A stretch of 64,000 nucleotides of DNA, from positions 434,001 through 498,000 of the forward strand of contig NZ_WTYD01000002.1 in assembly GCF_009827295.1 (NCBI RefSeq), written 5' to 3'. The notes under the pieces are model-generated. The model saw only the letters and a list, made by a program, of their open reading frames with translations, was not told the origin of the DNA and made no database searches. Each line of letters begins with the position of its first letter. Positions within the stretch are counted from its first letter, which is position 1. This DNA comes from Qipengyuania pelagi. GTDB lineage: Bacteria; Pseudomonadota; Alphaproteobacteria; Sphingomonadales; Sphingomonadaceae. Below, one piece after another: positions 31,040-38,703 of this stretch. Position numbers and translations under genes: made by a program.

Positions 31040-31054
31040 GTCTTGGGGGCAAGC

Positions 31055-31864
31055 ATGTCCACCACCCTTACCGCTATCCTCCTCGGCATCCTCGAAGGCC
31101 TGACCGAGTTCCTGCCCGTTTCATCGACCGGGCACCTGATCCTGGCGCAGGGCTTCTTCGGCTACGATCCGGCCCAGTGGCGCCAGTTCAACATCGTGAT
31201 CCAGTTGGGCGCGATCCTGGCGGTGGTGGTGAGCTATTGGTCGCTGTTCTGGTCGATGGGGACGGGCCTCTTGAAGGGGGATGCGCAATCGGTTCGGTTC
31301 GTGCGCAACATTTTCCTCGGCTTCCTGCCCGCGGCGGTCATCGGCCTGCTCGCGAAGGACGCGATCGACGTGATGCTCGAAAGTCCGCTCGTGGTGGCGG
31401 GTGCCCTGATCGTGGGCGGGATCGCGATCCTCGTTTTGGAAAAGATCATTCCCGCGCGCCCCGATCACGGGGTGGCGGCGCTGTCGTGGAAATCCTGCCT
31501 CACGATCGGCCTCGTCCAGTGCCTGGCGATGGTGCCGGGCACCAGCCGCTCGGCAGCGACGATCATGGGGGCGCTGGCTATGGGCGTGGGGCGCAAGACG
31601 GCGGCCGAATTCAGCTTCTTCCTCGCCGTGCCGACCATGCTGGGTGCCGCGACGGTCAAGATCCTCGACGAACCGGCCCTTCTCGCAGGCGAAGCGGCGA
31701 TCGGATGGACCGAGATCGCGCTGGGCTTCGTCGCCGCCTTCCTGGTGGCGCTGGCGGTGATCCGCGCCTTCGTCGCCTATGTTTCGAAGCATGGCTTCGC
31801 GCCTTTCGCTTGGTATCGTATCGCCTTGGGTCTGGTCGCAGTGTGGTTCTTCGCGATTGCGTGA
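31055..31864 (+). CDS. uppP: Undecaprenyl-diphosphatase
   Basis: Dephosphorylates undecaprenyl diphosphate to recycle the lipid carrier for peptidoglycan and other envelope glycans. A 269-residue membrane protein with seven to eight hydrophobic segments. Both family motifs are visible: LEGLTEFLPVSSTGHLIL near residue 8 and VPGTSRSAATIMG near residue 165. The ATG at 31055 is used because the upstream extension would start inside the terminator of the previous gene. It lacks an obvious partner gene. Confidence 0.96.
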   Translation: MSTTLTAILLGILEGLTEFLPVSSTGHLILAQGFFGYDPAQWRQFNIVIQLGAILAVVVSYWSLFWSMGTGLLKGDAQSVRFVRNIFLGFLPAAVIGLLAKDAIDVMLESPLVVAGALIVGGIAILVLEKIIPARPDHGVAALSWKSCLTIGLVQCLAMVPGTSRSAATIMGALAMGVGRKTAAEFSFFLAVPTMLGAATVKILDEPALLAGEAAIGWTEIALGFVAAFLVALAVIRAFVAYVSKHGFAPFAWYRIALGLVAVWFFAIA

Positions 31865-32000
31865 TCGAGCCCCATAATGTGAGGCTGCCTGCGGGCTGCG
31901 CCAGGAACAATCCGGCTACTTCGACAAAATCCCGCCATAATCGGGAACCGAACCGCTCTTGGGCGCTTATTGCACCCATAAGCCAGTCGGATAAGCTTTC

Positions 32001-32255
32001 ATGGGTCTGATAATTCTCATCGTGGTCGGCGCCTTGCTCGGATGGCTTGGTTCCATCGTGCTGCGCCGCGAAGATCGCGGTGCGATCCTGACCATGATCG
32101 GGGCTGGCATCGTCGGCTCGCTGCTTGCCGGGGCTATACTCGGCAATGCCAATCTGTTGGCAACAGTCGGCCCGCTCGACCTGCTTTGGGCGGTTCTGGG
32201 TGCGATCGCCGCGATCGCCCTCGCCGATGTCGCCCGCCAGCGGGCCTTTCGGTGA
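32001..32255 (+). CDS. GlsB/YeaQ/YmgE family stress-associated membrane protein
   Basis: A very small (84-residue) protein made of three hydrophobic segments, with the family pattern GLLIxIVVGALLGWLGSI, followed by the Gly-rich GAGIVGSLLAGAILG. Members of this family are often part of general stress regulons, but their function is unknown. It lies 136 bases after uppP with its own upstream region, in which no convincing general-stress promoter was found. Confidence 0.88.
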   Translation: MGLIILIVVGALLGWLGSIVLRREDRGAILTMIGAGIVGSLLAGAILGNANLLATVGPLDLLWAVLGAIAAIALADVARQRAFR

Positions 32256-32328
32256 TCGGCCCGATTACGAGTCACTAGAAGGGATTTTTCCACGCAGTGT
32301 GGAGAATCCGATAAAAAGGGGAAGAAGA

Positions 32329-32571
32329 ATGAAGAAAATTGCTTTTGCATCGATGGCCGCGCTCGGCCTGACGCTCGCCGCCTGTGACAGCCCGCAGGAA
32401 AACGCCATGGAAGACCAGGCGGAAACCATGGAAGACAATCGCGACGCGATGGTCAACGACATGGAAGCTTCGGGCGAAATCACCGACGAGCAGGCCGACG
32501 CCATGGACGATCAGACCGATGCCATGGAAGAGCAGATGGAAGAACAAGCGGACAATATGGACACCCCGTAA
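32329..32571 (+). CDS. Small acidic lipoprotein with Met/Asp/Glu repeats
   Basis: An 80-residue lipoprotein. A signal peptide ends with the lipobox LAAC (Cys21). The mature part is nearly all acidic and helical, with a repeating MED/AMDDQTDAM pattern that could form a coiled coil. A strong ribosome-binding site (GGGGAAGAAG) precedes the ATG at 32329, and a strong terminator follows. No function is known. Two similar acidic lipoproteins occur at 36034-36676, suggesting a family in this organism. Confidence 0.78.
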   Translation: MKKIAFASMAALGLTLAACDSPQENAMEDQAETMEDNRDAMVNDMEASGEITDEQADAMDDQTDAMEEQMEEQADNMDTP

Positions 32572-32594
32572 GTCCGGTATTCTACCGATATAGA

Positions 32595-32627
32595 AAGGGC
32601 CCCGGAGCGATCCGGGGCCTTTTTTTG
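32595..32627 (+). terminator. Rho-independent terminator after the small lipoprotein gene
   Basis: A 9-bp stem (GGCCCCGGA/TCCGGGGCC) with a short loop, followed by a run of eight T. It directly precedes the structured repeat that starts at 32631. Confidence 0.92.
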
Positions 32628-32630
32628 TTC

Positions 32631-32959
32631 CGCATCCCCTCCGGGATGCGATGTCCTCGCGCCTTCGGCGCTGCGGGCGGGCGGTCGCCCTTGCGGACCC
32701 TGCGGGTCCGAGCTCCGCCGCCAGGCCTCAAGGCCGGGAATGGTCCGGTCCGCAACCAGCGGACCGCAAGGCCACGCGGCCGCCCCGCAGGTGCCCCGGA
32801 GCGAAGCGCCGGGATCAGCACCGAGGACGAACCCGCGGAGGCGGGTTCGCTTTACAAAAACCGGACCAGCGGACCGCAAGGCCACGCGGCCGCCCCGCAG
32901 GTGCCCCGGAGCGAAGCGCAGGGATCAGCACCGAGGACGAAGCCACGGAGGTGGCTTTG
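32631..32959. repeat. Structured intergenic repeat, copy 1 (with internal duplication)
   Basis: A 330-base element made of successive hairpins: 32631-32650 (CGCATCCC stem, CTCC loop), 32659-32671, 32679-32690, 32695-32709, 32747-32765, 32770-32781, and two GGAG-loop hairpins at 32828-32849 and 32938-32959. It is closely related to the copy at 43102-43365. The part 32755-32832 recurs at 32865-32942 with one difference, a 110-base period. Several stems differ from copy 2 by compensating changes. The strand of any transcript is unknown. Small frames in it are not considered genes. Confidence 0.85.
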
Positions 32960-32963
32960 AAAA

Positions 32964-33905
32964 CTAAACAGCCTTCGCGCCGCTCCCTCGTCCGCCTCTG
33001 AGCGTATATTCCAGCGTTCCCGGATGCAGCACGTCATCGACATCGATCACGGCGGTGTTGGCGTAAGTGAAGCCGGGATCGAGCGTGCGGTAAAGCCGGT
33101 CGAAATCGCGCTCCACCGTCTGCTGATAGAGATCCTCGAAGCTCTTGATCACGAAATAGGTCGGTTGGAGGTCGCTGATGACGTAATCCGTGCGCATGAC
33201 ACGGTCGACATTGAGCATGATGCGATTGGGGCTTTCCGCCTCCACCGCGTAGACCACCTCGGTCGGCCCCGAAAGGATGCCCGCCCCGTAGGCGCGGATA
33301 TCGCCGGGCGCTTCCTGCAACAGGCCGAATTCGACCGTATACCAGTAAAGCGATCCCAGCGCCTTCAACCGGTTGTGGCGCATCGCCTTCCATCCGGCCT
33401 TGCCGTATTCCTGCATGTAATCGGCATAGACCGGGTCGGTCAGCATCGGCACATGGCCGAACACGTCGTGGAAGACGTCGGGTTCCTGAATGTAATCGAA
33501 CGTTTCGCGCGTGCGGATGAAATTGCCCGCCGGGAAGCGGCGGTTGGCGAGATGCCAGAAGAAGACATGGTCGGGGATCAGCATGGGGACGGGCACCACG
33601 CTCCACCCGGTCAGTCTGCCCAGTTCCGCGCTCAGATCGCCGAAATCGGGCACGCCGCCGCGCCCGAGATCGAGCTTTTCGAGTCCCTGCATGAACGCGG
33701 TCGCCGCGCGGCCGGGAAGCACCTCCATCTGGCGCGCAAACAGATCGTTCCAGATCGCGTCGTCGTCCGAATCGTATTCGGTCTGCTTGGGTTCCAGCCA
33801 GTCTTCGCCGAGGTGGTCGGGCCGCTTAAGCGGAGCGGTGAACACGCCTTCGGGCATTTCGGGAAGGCGGGTGAAATCCTGTTCGGGTTCAGCGAGTGTA
33901 GCCAT
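32964..33905 (-). CDS. phhA: Phenylalanine 4-monooxygenase
   Basis: A pterin-dependent aromatic amino acid hydroxylase converting phenylalanine to tyrosine. It has 313 residues. The iron ligands are visible as His146 and His151 in PDVFHDVFGHVPM and Glu192 in YWYTVEFG. No regulatory ACT domain is present, as usual for the bacterial enzyme. The ATG at 33905 gives a sensible N-terminus (MATLAEPEQ). Its stop codon lies only five bases from the last hairpin of the structured repeat, which may act as its 3' hairpin. The pterin recycling gene phhB is not adjacent. Confidence 0.96.
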   Translation of the reverse strand: MATLAEPEQDFTRLPEMPEGVFTAPLKRPDHLGEDWLEPKQTEYDSDDDAIWNDLFARQMEVLPGRAATAFMQGLEKLDLGRGGVPDFGDLSAELGRLTGWSVVPVPMLIPDHVFFWHLANRRFPAGNFIRTRETFDYIQEPDVFHDVFGHVPMLTDPVYADYMQEYGKAGWKAMRHNRLKALGSLYWYTVEFGLLQEAPGDIRAYGAGILSGPTEVVYAVEAESPNRIMLNVDRVMRTDYVISDLQPTYFVIKSFEDLYQQTVERDFDRLYRTLDPGFTYANTAVIDVDDVLHPGTLEYTLRGGRGSGAKAV

Positions 33906-33965
33906 GCGAGCGATGTAAGCCCTTGCGCTCGAAAAACCAAATCTCCGATCCGAACGGGCCGGATT

Positions 33966-34820
33966 TCAGGCGAGCGTGGCGGAGGCCTGCGTGACCTGCC
34001 GCCCGTCTGCGGCGAACGCCGCCAGTTCGAGAGCATCGTCCTTCTCGCGCAAGGTCAGATGCAGTGGCTCGTCCGCGATCGCCGGGCTGAGACCACGGAA
34101 GCGGAAGCTCGTTAGTCGGTTCTCGCCGCATCGTTCGGCGGCAAGCTGCAACAACAGGCTGGCGGTCAGCGGGCCGTGCACGACCGGCCCGCGATAGCGT
34201 TCGACATCGCGCGCATAGGGCGCATCGTAATGGATGCGATGGGTGTTGAAGGTCAGCGCGGAATAGCGGAACAGCAGGCGCGGGTCGGGCGTGAGCGCGC
34301 GATGCATGGTCCAGCCGCTCGCATCGAACGCCTCCGGTCCCGGTTCAGGAGGGGAGAGCGGCGCGTCGCCCGCCAGCGCTTCGAGATAGACGAGAGTCTG
34401 CGTCTCGCTCACCGCGAGCGCGCCGTCCGCCGCGGTCTCGTGCTCGACCTCGACGAAGACCATCCGGCCGCGACTGCCCGATTTATCGGTGATGGAGGCG
34501 AGACGGCTGACCCGCTCGACCGTCGCGCCGACCGTGAGCGGCGCATGGAAGCGGATCGCGCTGCCCGCCCACATCCGGCGCGGCAGGGGCACGGGCGGGA
34601 GGAAGCTCGCCGCGCTGTCGTCGCGCGCCGGGTGGCCGTCCTCGCCCAGCCGGGACGTGCGCGCCTCGGGCGTGCAGAGGCAGAAGTGAATGCCCTGCGG
34701 CATCGCTTCGTCCGAAGGCGCATCGCGATCGAAGGTCGCGCACCAGCGGGCCGCCAGCGCCGCGTCCAGCCGATCGGCGGACCGCTGCTCGCGCCCGATC
34801 CAGTCGGCGAAATCCTTCAC
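33966..34820 (-). CDS. MaoC/HTD2-like acyl dehydratase
   Basis: A 284-residue double hot-dog-type protein. The N-terminal half is of the FAS1-like dehydratase type (LPPVPLPRRMWAGSAIRFH). The C-terminal half has the hydratase region FNTHRIHYDAPYARDVERY and VVHGPLTASLLLQL. This resembles itaconyl/mesaconyl-C4-CoA hydratases and mitochondrial HTD2-like enzymes. It ends just upstream of phhA and starts 14 bases after the acyl-CoA dehydrogenase stop, so both enzymes probably work on one acyl-CoA pathway. Confidence 0.82.
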   Translation of the reverse strand: MKDFADWIGREQRSADRLDAALAARWCATFDRDAPSDEAMPQGIHFCLCTPEARTSRLGEDGHPARDDSAASFLPPVPLPRRMWAGSAIRFHAPLTVGATVERVSRLASITDKSGSRGRMVFVEVEHETAADGALAVSETQTLVYLEALAGDAPLSPPEPGPEAFDASGWTMHRALTPDPRLLFRYSALTFNTHRIHYDAPYARDVERYRGPVVHGPLTASLLLQLAAERCGENRLTSFRFRGLSPAIADEPLHLTLREKDDALELAAFAADGRQVTQASATLA

Positions 34821-34834
34821 TGGTCAGCCGCGCA

Positions 34835-36037
34835 TCACAGCGCCGCGTATTCGCGCAGCATATGCTTGGCGATCTGCAATTGCAGGATCTGGGTGGTGCC
34901 TTCGTAGATGCGATAGATGCGCGCATCGCGGAAGAACCGCTCGGCATCGTATTCCGCCAGATAGCCCGCCCCGCCATAGATCTGCACCACGCGGTCGACC
35001 ACCCGGCCGCACATCTCGCTGGCGAACACCTTGAAGGCGGCGGCCTGCTTGATCGTGCTTTCGCCCGCATCGGCGCGCGCCGTCACGTCCGCCATCATGC
35101 ATTCGGCGGCGTAGATCTCGGTCTCACTTTCGGCGAGCATCTGCTGGATCAGCTGGAAGTTCGCGATCGGTTCGCCGAACGCCTTGCGCTCGGTGGCGTA
35201 GCGCAGCGCGGAATCGAGCGCGCGGCGGGCATAGCCGGTGCTCGCCGCGCCCACCGAAATGCGTCCGTTGTCGAGGCTCATCATGGCAAAACGGAAGCCC
35301 TGCCCGGTCTCTCCGCCCAAGAGCGCGTCGCCGGGCACATGCACGTCGTCGAGCATCACGTCGGCGATGTGCGATCCGGCCTGGCCCATCTTCTTGTCCG
35401 GGCTGCCGGTGGAAACGCCGGGCGTGTCCATCGGCACGATGAAGGCGCTGACATGCGCGTTCTTGGGCAGCGCATCCTTCTCGGTGCGCGCCATGATCAG
35501 CGCGACATCGGCATGGGGCGCGTTGGTGATGTAGCGCTTCGATCCGTTGAGGATCCAGCCGTTACCGTCGGGATCGGGCTTTGCCGTGGTCGCCATCGCC
35601 GCCGAATCGCTGCCCGATCCCGGCTCGGTCAGGCCGAAACAGGCGATCTCGCCCGCCGCGATGCGCGGCCACCATTCGTCCTGCTGGGCCTTGGTCCCGC
35701 CATTCTTCAGGGCGGAATTGAACATCCCGATATTGATCGAGAAGATCGATCGGAAGGCGGGCGCGGCATAGCTCATCGTCTTCACGATCTTGGCGTATTG
35801 CGTCATGTTCAGCCCGGCGCCGCCGTGATCTTCGGGCACGGAGAGGCCGAACAGGCCCATGTCCTTCATCTCGTCGAGGATATCGTCGGGCACGCGATCG
35901 TTCTCGATCACGTCCTTTTCCGCCGGGATCAGCCGTTCGCGGACATAGCGTTCGAGCTGTTCGTGGAACTGGGCGAAAGTGTCCGCGTCCATGCCCGGAT
36001 TGCGGGCGGGGGCGGGCTTGGTGGCCGGTGCGTTCAT
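34835..36037 (-). CDS. Acyl-CoA dehydrogenase
   Basis: An FAD-dependent dehydrogenase of 400 residues introducing a double bond into an acyl-CoA. The family blocks are present: LTEPGSGSDSAAM, the flavin region GSKRYITNAPHADV, and the C-terminal RIYEGTTQILQLQIAKHML, where the Glu is likely the catalytic base. Substrate chain length is not predictable. The start overlaps the stop of an upstream lipoprotein gene by four bases (ATGA), an unusual neighbour for this enzyme. The downstream acyl dehydratase is separated by 14 bases. Confidence 0.93.
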   Translation of the reverse strand: MNAPATKPAPARNPGMDADTFAQFHEQLERYVRERLIPAEKDVIENDRVPDDILDEMKDMGLFGLSVPEDHGGAGLNMTQYAKIVKTMSYAAPAFRSIFSINIGMFNSALKNGGTKAQQDEWWPRIAAGEIACFGLTEPGSGSDSAAMATTAKPDPDGNGWILNGSKRYITNAPHADVALIMARTEKDALPKNAHVSAFIVPMDTPGVSTGSPDKKMGQAGSHIADVMLDDVHVPGDALLGGETGQGFRFAMMSLDNGRISVGAASTGYARRALDSALRYATERKAFGEPIANFQLIQQMLAESETEIYAAECMMADVTARADAGESTIKQAAAFKVFASEMCGRVVDRVVQIYGGAGYLAEYDAERFFRDARIYRIYEGTTQILQLQIAKHMLREYAAL

Positions 36038-36318
36038 TCATTCTCTCCCGTAGTCTGGCCCATATCCTGGCCCATATCCGCTTCGTCCGTGCGCTGTTCG
36101 GCCCCGTCCTGTTCGGCCCCGTCCTGTTCGGCCCCGTCCTGTTCGGCCAGAACGTCGGCGGGGATGCGGCGCTCTTCGATCATCTGAGCCGCCTCGTCGA
36201 GCGCGCGGGCCTCGCCCACCGTCACGCCGCCGGGGCCCGGATCGTTGTCCGACGGGCCGCAGGCGGCGAGGAGGGCGGTTATCGCGAGGACAGGCCCCAG
36301 AACATGCGCAGAGCGCAC
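36034..36318 (-). CDS. Small acidic lipoprotein with EQDGA tandem repeats
   Basis: A 94-residue lipoprotein. The signal peptide ends with the lipobox LLAAC. The C-terminal half has the unit EQDGA three times plus DMGQ twice, encoded by tandem 15-base and 12-base repeats (plus-strand unit CTGTTCGGCCCCGTC, 36094-36150; and CCATATCCTGGC, 36060-36082). Because both units are multiples of three, copy-number change would keep the frame. It lies 4 bases after a second lipoprotein gene and overlaps the acyl-CoA dehydrogenase. Function unknown. Confidence 0.7.
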   Translation of the reverse strand: MRSAHVLGPVLAITALLAACGPSDNDPGPGGVTVGEARALDEAAQMIEERRIPADVLAEQDGAEQDGAEQDGAEQRTDEADMGQDMGQTTGENE

Positions 36319-36322
36319 CGGC

Positions 36323-36676
36323 CTAATCCTGATTCATCGCGTCCATCGCCGCAGCGGCCGTGGCGGCGGCATCGTCGCCTTCATCCTGGATCGACTGCTG
36401 GCGCGCGGCCTCGGCAGCGGCGGCAGCCTCGGGGTCGACCGTCTGCGTGGTGCTCGGAACCACCGGATCGGGCATCGAGGCCTGCGGGTCCTCGACCGGC
36501 ATCGCATCGACATTCTCGAGCGCCTCATTGGCTTCGATCTCGACCGTTTCGGTGTCGGTTTCATAGGCGGCATCGTCGGAATCGCTGCACGCGGCGAGCG
36601 CGAGCGGAGCGGCGATCACGGCGGCGACCAAGGCGCAGGTGCGGGCGGGCGTGTGGGAAGTCAGGCGGAATTTCAT
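36323..36676 (-). CDS. Acidic Ala-rich lipoprotein
   Basis: A 117-residue lipoprotein with a signal peptide ending LALAAC (Cys30). The mature part is highly acidic (DTETVEIEANEALENVD), then Pro-rich, then an alanine-rich helix ending AAAMDAMNQD. The ATG at 36676 is chosen; the frame continues far upstream antisense to recQ, which is not coding. It is the first gene of a probable four-gene operon (two lipoproteins, acyl-CoA dehydrogenase, acyl dehydratase). Function unknown. Confidence 0.75.
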   Translation of the reverse strand: MKFRLTSHTPARTCALVAAVIAAPLALAACSDSDDAAYETDTETVEIEANEALENVDAMPVEDPQASMPDPVVPSTTQTVDPEAAAAAEAARQQSIQDEGDDAAATAAAAMDAMNQD

Positions 36677-36829
36677 CGGTCTCTCCAAAACAGGCGGGCG
36701 GCGCGAGGCGACCCTGATAGTGTGCTGCGCTGTTAAAGCGCCACGCGGCCATAGGGGGCAAGGGGAAAATGGCCGAAAACACCCGCCCGGCCCTTCGCGC
36801 GTGCGGCGATCTCTGGCAGGGCGGGGCCG

Positions 36830-38650
36830 ATGGACGACCTTCTCGCCCCGGATCGCCCCAGCACGGATGCGCTGGATGGAAAGCTCGACGATGCGCGCGC
36901 CGAATTGCGCCGCACCTTCGGGTTCGACGATTTCCGCGGGCGACAGGCGGCGGTGGTCGAGCGTGTGCTGATGGGCCGGTCCACGCTGGCGGTGATGCCG
37001 ACGGGCGCGGGAAAGTCCCTGACCTATCAACTGCCCGCCACCATGCTGGCGGGGACCTGCGTGGTGGTCAGCCCCCTGATCGCGCTGATGCACGATCAAT
37101 TGCGCAGCGCGCGCGCCAACGGCATCCGCGCCGCGACCCTCACCAGCGCCGATGCCGACTGGCGCGAGACGCAGGATGCGTTCCGCGCGGGCGAGCTGGA
37201 TCTGCTCTACGTCGCGCCCGAACGCGCCAGTCAGCCGCATTTCCGCGAACTGCTGAGCGCCGCGCCGCTTTCGCTCTTCGCGGTGGACGAGGCGCATTGC
37301 GTTAGTGAGTGGGGCCATGATTTCCGCCCCGATTACCGGATGCTGCGCCCGATGATGGACGCGTTTCCAGACGTCCCGCGCCTCGCGCTGACCGCGACCG
37401 CCGACCGGCAGACCCGCGCCGACGTCATGGCGCAGCTGGGGATCCCGGAAGACGGCCTCGTCCTCGCCGGGTTCGACCGGCCCAATATCCGTTACGCGAT
37501 CACGCCGCGCGACAATCCGGTGCGCCAGATCGCGGGGATCATGCAGGATCGCCCCGGCCCCGGTATCGTCTATGCGCCCACGCGCCGCAAGGTGGAGGAT
37601 ATCGCCGAAAAGCTCGCCAGCGCGACCGGGCGTCCCGTCCTGCCCTATCACGCGGGGCTTCCCGCCGAGGAGCGGGCGGACAACCAGGCGCGCTTCGTCG
37701 CGAGCGAGGATATGGTGATCGTCGCCACGATCGCCTTCGGCATGGGGATCGACAAGCCCGACGTGCGCTTCGTCGCCCATGTCGGCGTGCCGAAATCGAT
37801 CGAGGCCTATTATCAGGAAACCGGCCGCGCGGGGCGTGACGGCGATCCGGCGGGCGCGGTGATGCTGTGGGGGGCGAGCGATTTCGCCACCGCGCGGGCG
37901 CGGCTGGAGGAAGTGCCCGAGGATCGCCGCATGGCCGAACGCCAGCGGCTGGACGCGCTGGCGGGCCTGGTCGAGACCGCGCAATGCCGCCGCGCCATCC
38001 TGCTGCGGCATTTCGGCGAGGACCCGCCCGAGAGTTGCGGCAATTGCGACAATTGCCTCGATGCGCCCGGCGTGACCGATGCGACCGAACTGGCGCGCAA
38101 GCTGCTCAGCGCGGTCTACCGCACCGGGCAGAGTTTCGGCATGGGTCACCTCGAGAAGGTCCTCACCGGAACCGCCGACGATCGTGTCCGCCAGCGCGGG
38201 CATGACACTCTGTCCGTGTTCGGGATCGTCGGTGGCGAGGAGGCGGGGCTGCTGAAGCCGGTCGCAAGGGCGTTGCAGGCCCATGGCCACCTCGTCGCGA
38301 ACGATCACGGCGGTCTGGCTTTGGGCGGAGGGGCGCGCGAAATCCTGAAGGGGGAGCGCGAGGTGGCGATCGTCATTCCTCCCAAGCGCGAACGCAGGGG
38401 ACGGCGCGGTGGGGGCGCGACGCCCAATCCGGTCGGCAATCCCCTGTTCGAAGCGCTGCGCGCTTTGCGCAAGGAACTGGCCGAGGAAGCGGGCGTGCCG
38501 CCTTATGTGATCTTCCACGATTCGACCTTGCGCGAAATGGCGCTGGCGCGGCCCGATACGCTGACCCGACTCGGCCAGATCGGCGGCGTGGGCGCCAAGA
38601 AGCTGGAAGCGTACGGAGACCGCTTCCTGCGCTGTATCGTCGAGAATTGA
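36830..38650 (+). CDS. recQ: ATP-dependent DNA helicase RecQ
   Basis: A 3'-5' superfamily 2 helicase of 606 residues used in recombination and fork repair. The Walker A is at residues 58-63 (TGAGKS), motif II is DEAHCVSEWGHDFRPDYR, and the RecQ zinc-binding region has CGNCDNCLDAPG. The winged-helix domain and a C-terminal HRDC domain (GVPPYVIFHDSTLREMA) are complete. The gene is divergent from the lipoprotein operon, with 153 bases between. Confidence 0.96.
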   Translation: MDDLLAPDRPSTDALDGKLDDARAELRRTFGFDDFRGRQAAVVERVLMGRSTLAVMPTGAGKSLTYQLPATMLAGTCVVVSPLIALMHDQLRSARANGIRAATLTSADADWRETQDAFRAGELDLLYVAPERASQPHFRELLSAAPLSLFAVDEAHCVSEWGHDFRPDYRMLRPMMDAFPDVPRLALTATADRQTRADVMAQLGIPEDGLVLAGFDRPNIRYAITPRDNPVRQIAGIMQDRPGPGIVYAPTRRKVEDIAEKLASATGRPVLPYHAGLPAEERADNQARFVASEDMVIVATIAFGMGIDKPDVRFVAHVGVPKSIEAYYQETGRAGRDGDPAGAVMLWGASDFATARARLEEVPEDRRMAERQRLDALAGLVETAQCRRAILLRHFGEDPPESCGNCDNCLDAPGVTDATELARKLLSAVYRTGQSFGMGHLEKVLTGTADDRVRQRGHDTLSVFGIVGGEEAGLLKPVARALQAHGHLVANDHGGLALGGGAREILKGEREVAIVIPPKRERRGRRGGGATPNPVGNPLFEALRALRKELAEEAGVPPYVIFHDSTLREMALARPDTLTRLGQIGGVGAKKLEAYGDRFLRCIVEN

Positions 38651-38703
38651 GACACGCGGTAAAATTATCGTGCCGGTAAGTCTCGCCGCGCTACAGTGAC
38701 GAC

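Noticed and set aside
31865..32000. General-stress (EcfG-type) promoter before the GlsB/YeaQ gene
   Set aside because: GGAAC occurs at 31904 and 31944, but no CGTT-like -10 element lies 16-17 bases downstream of either.
32625..33001. Short frames within the structured repeat copy 1 as protein genes
   Set aside because: Copies 1 and 2 differ by single-base insertions (for example TTC versus TATC loop in the second hairpin) that shift the frame, while hairpins are kept; this argues against coding.
36677..38518. Upstream extension of the lipoprotein frame through recQ antisense
   Set aside because: The lipoprotein has a good ATG and signal peptide at 36676, and the extension is a mirror of recQ coding sequence.
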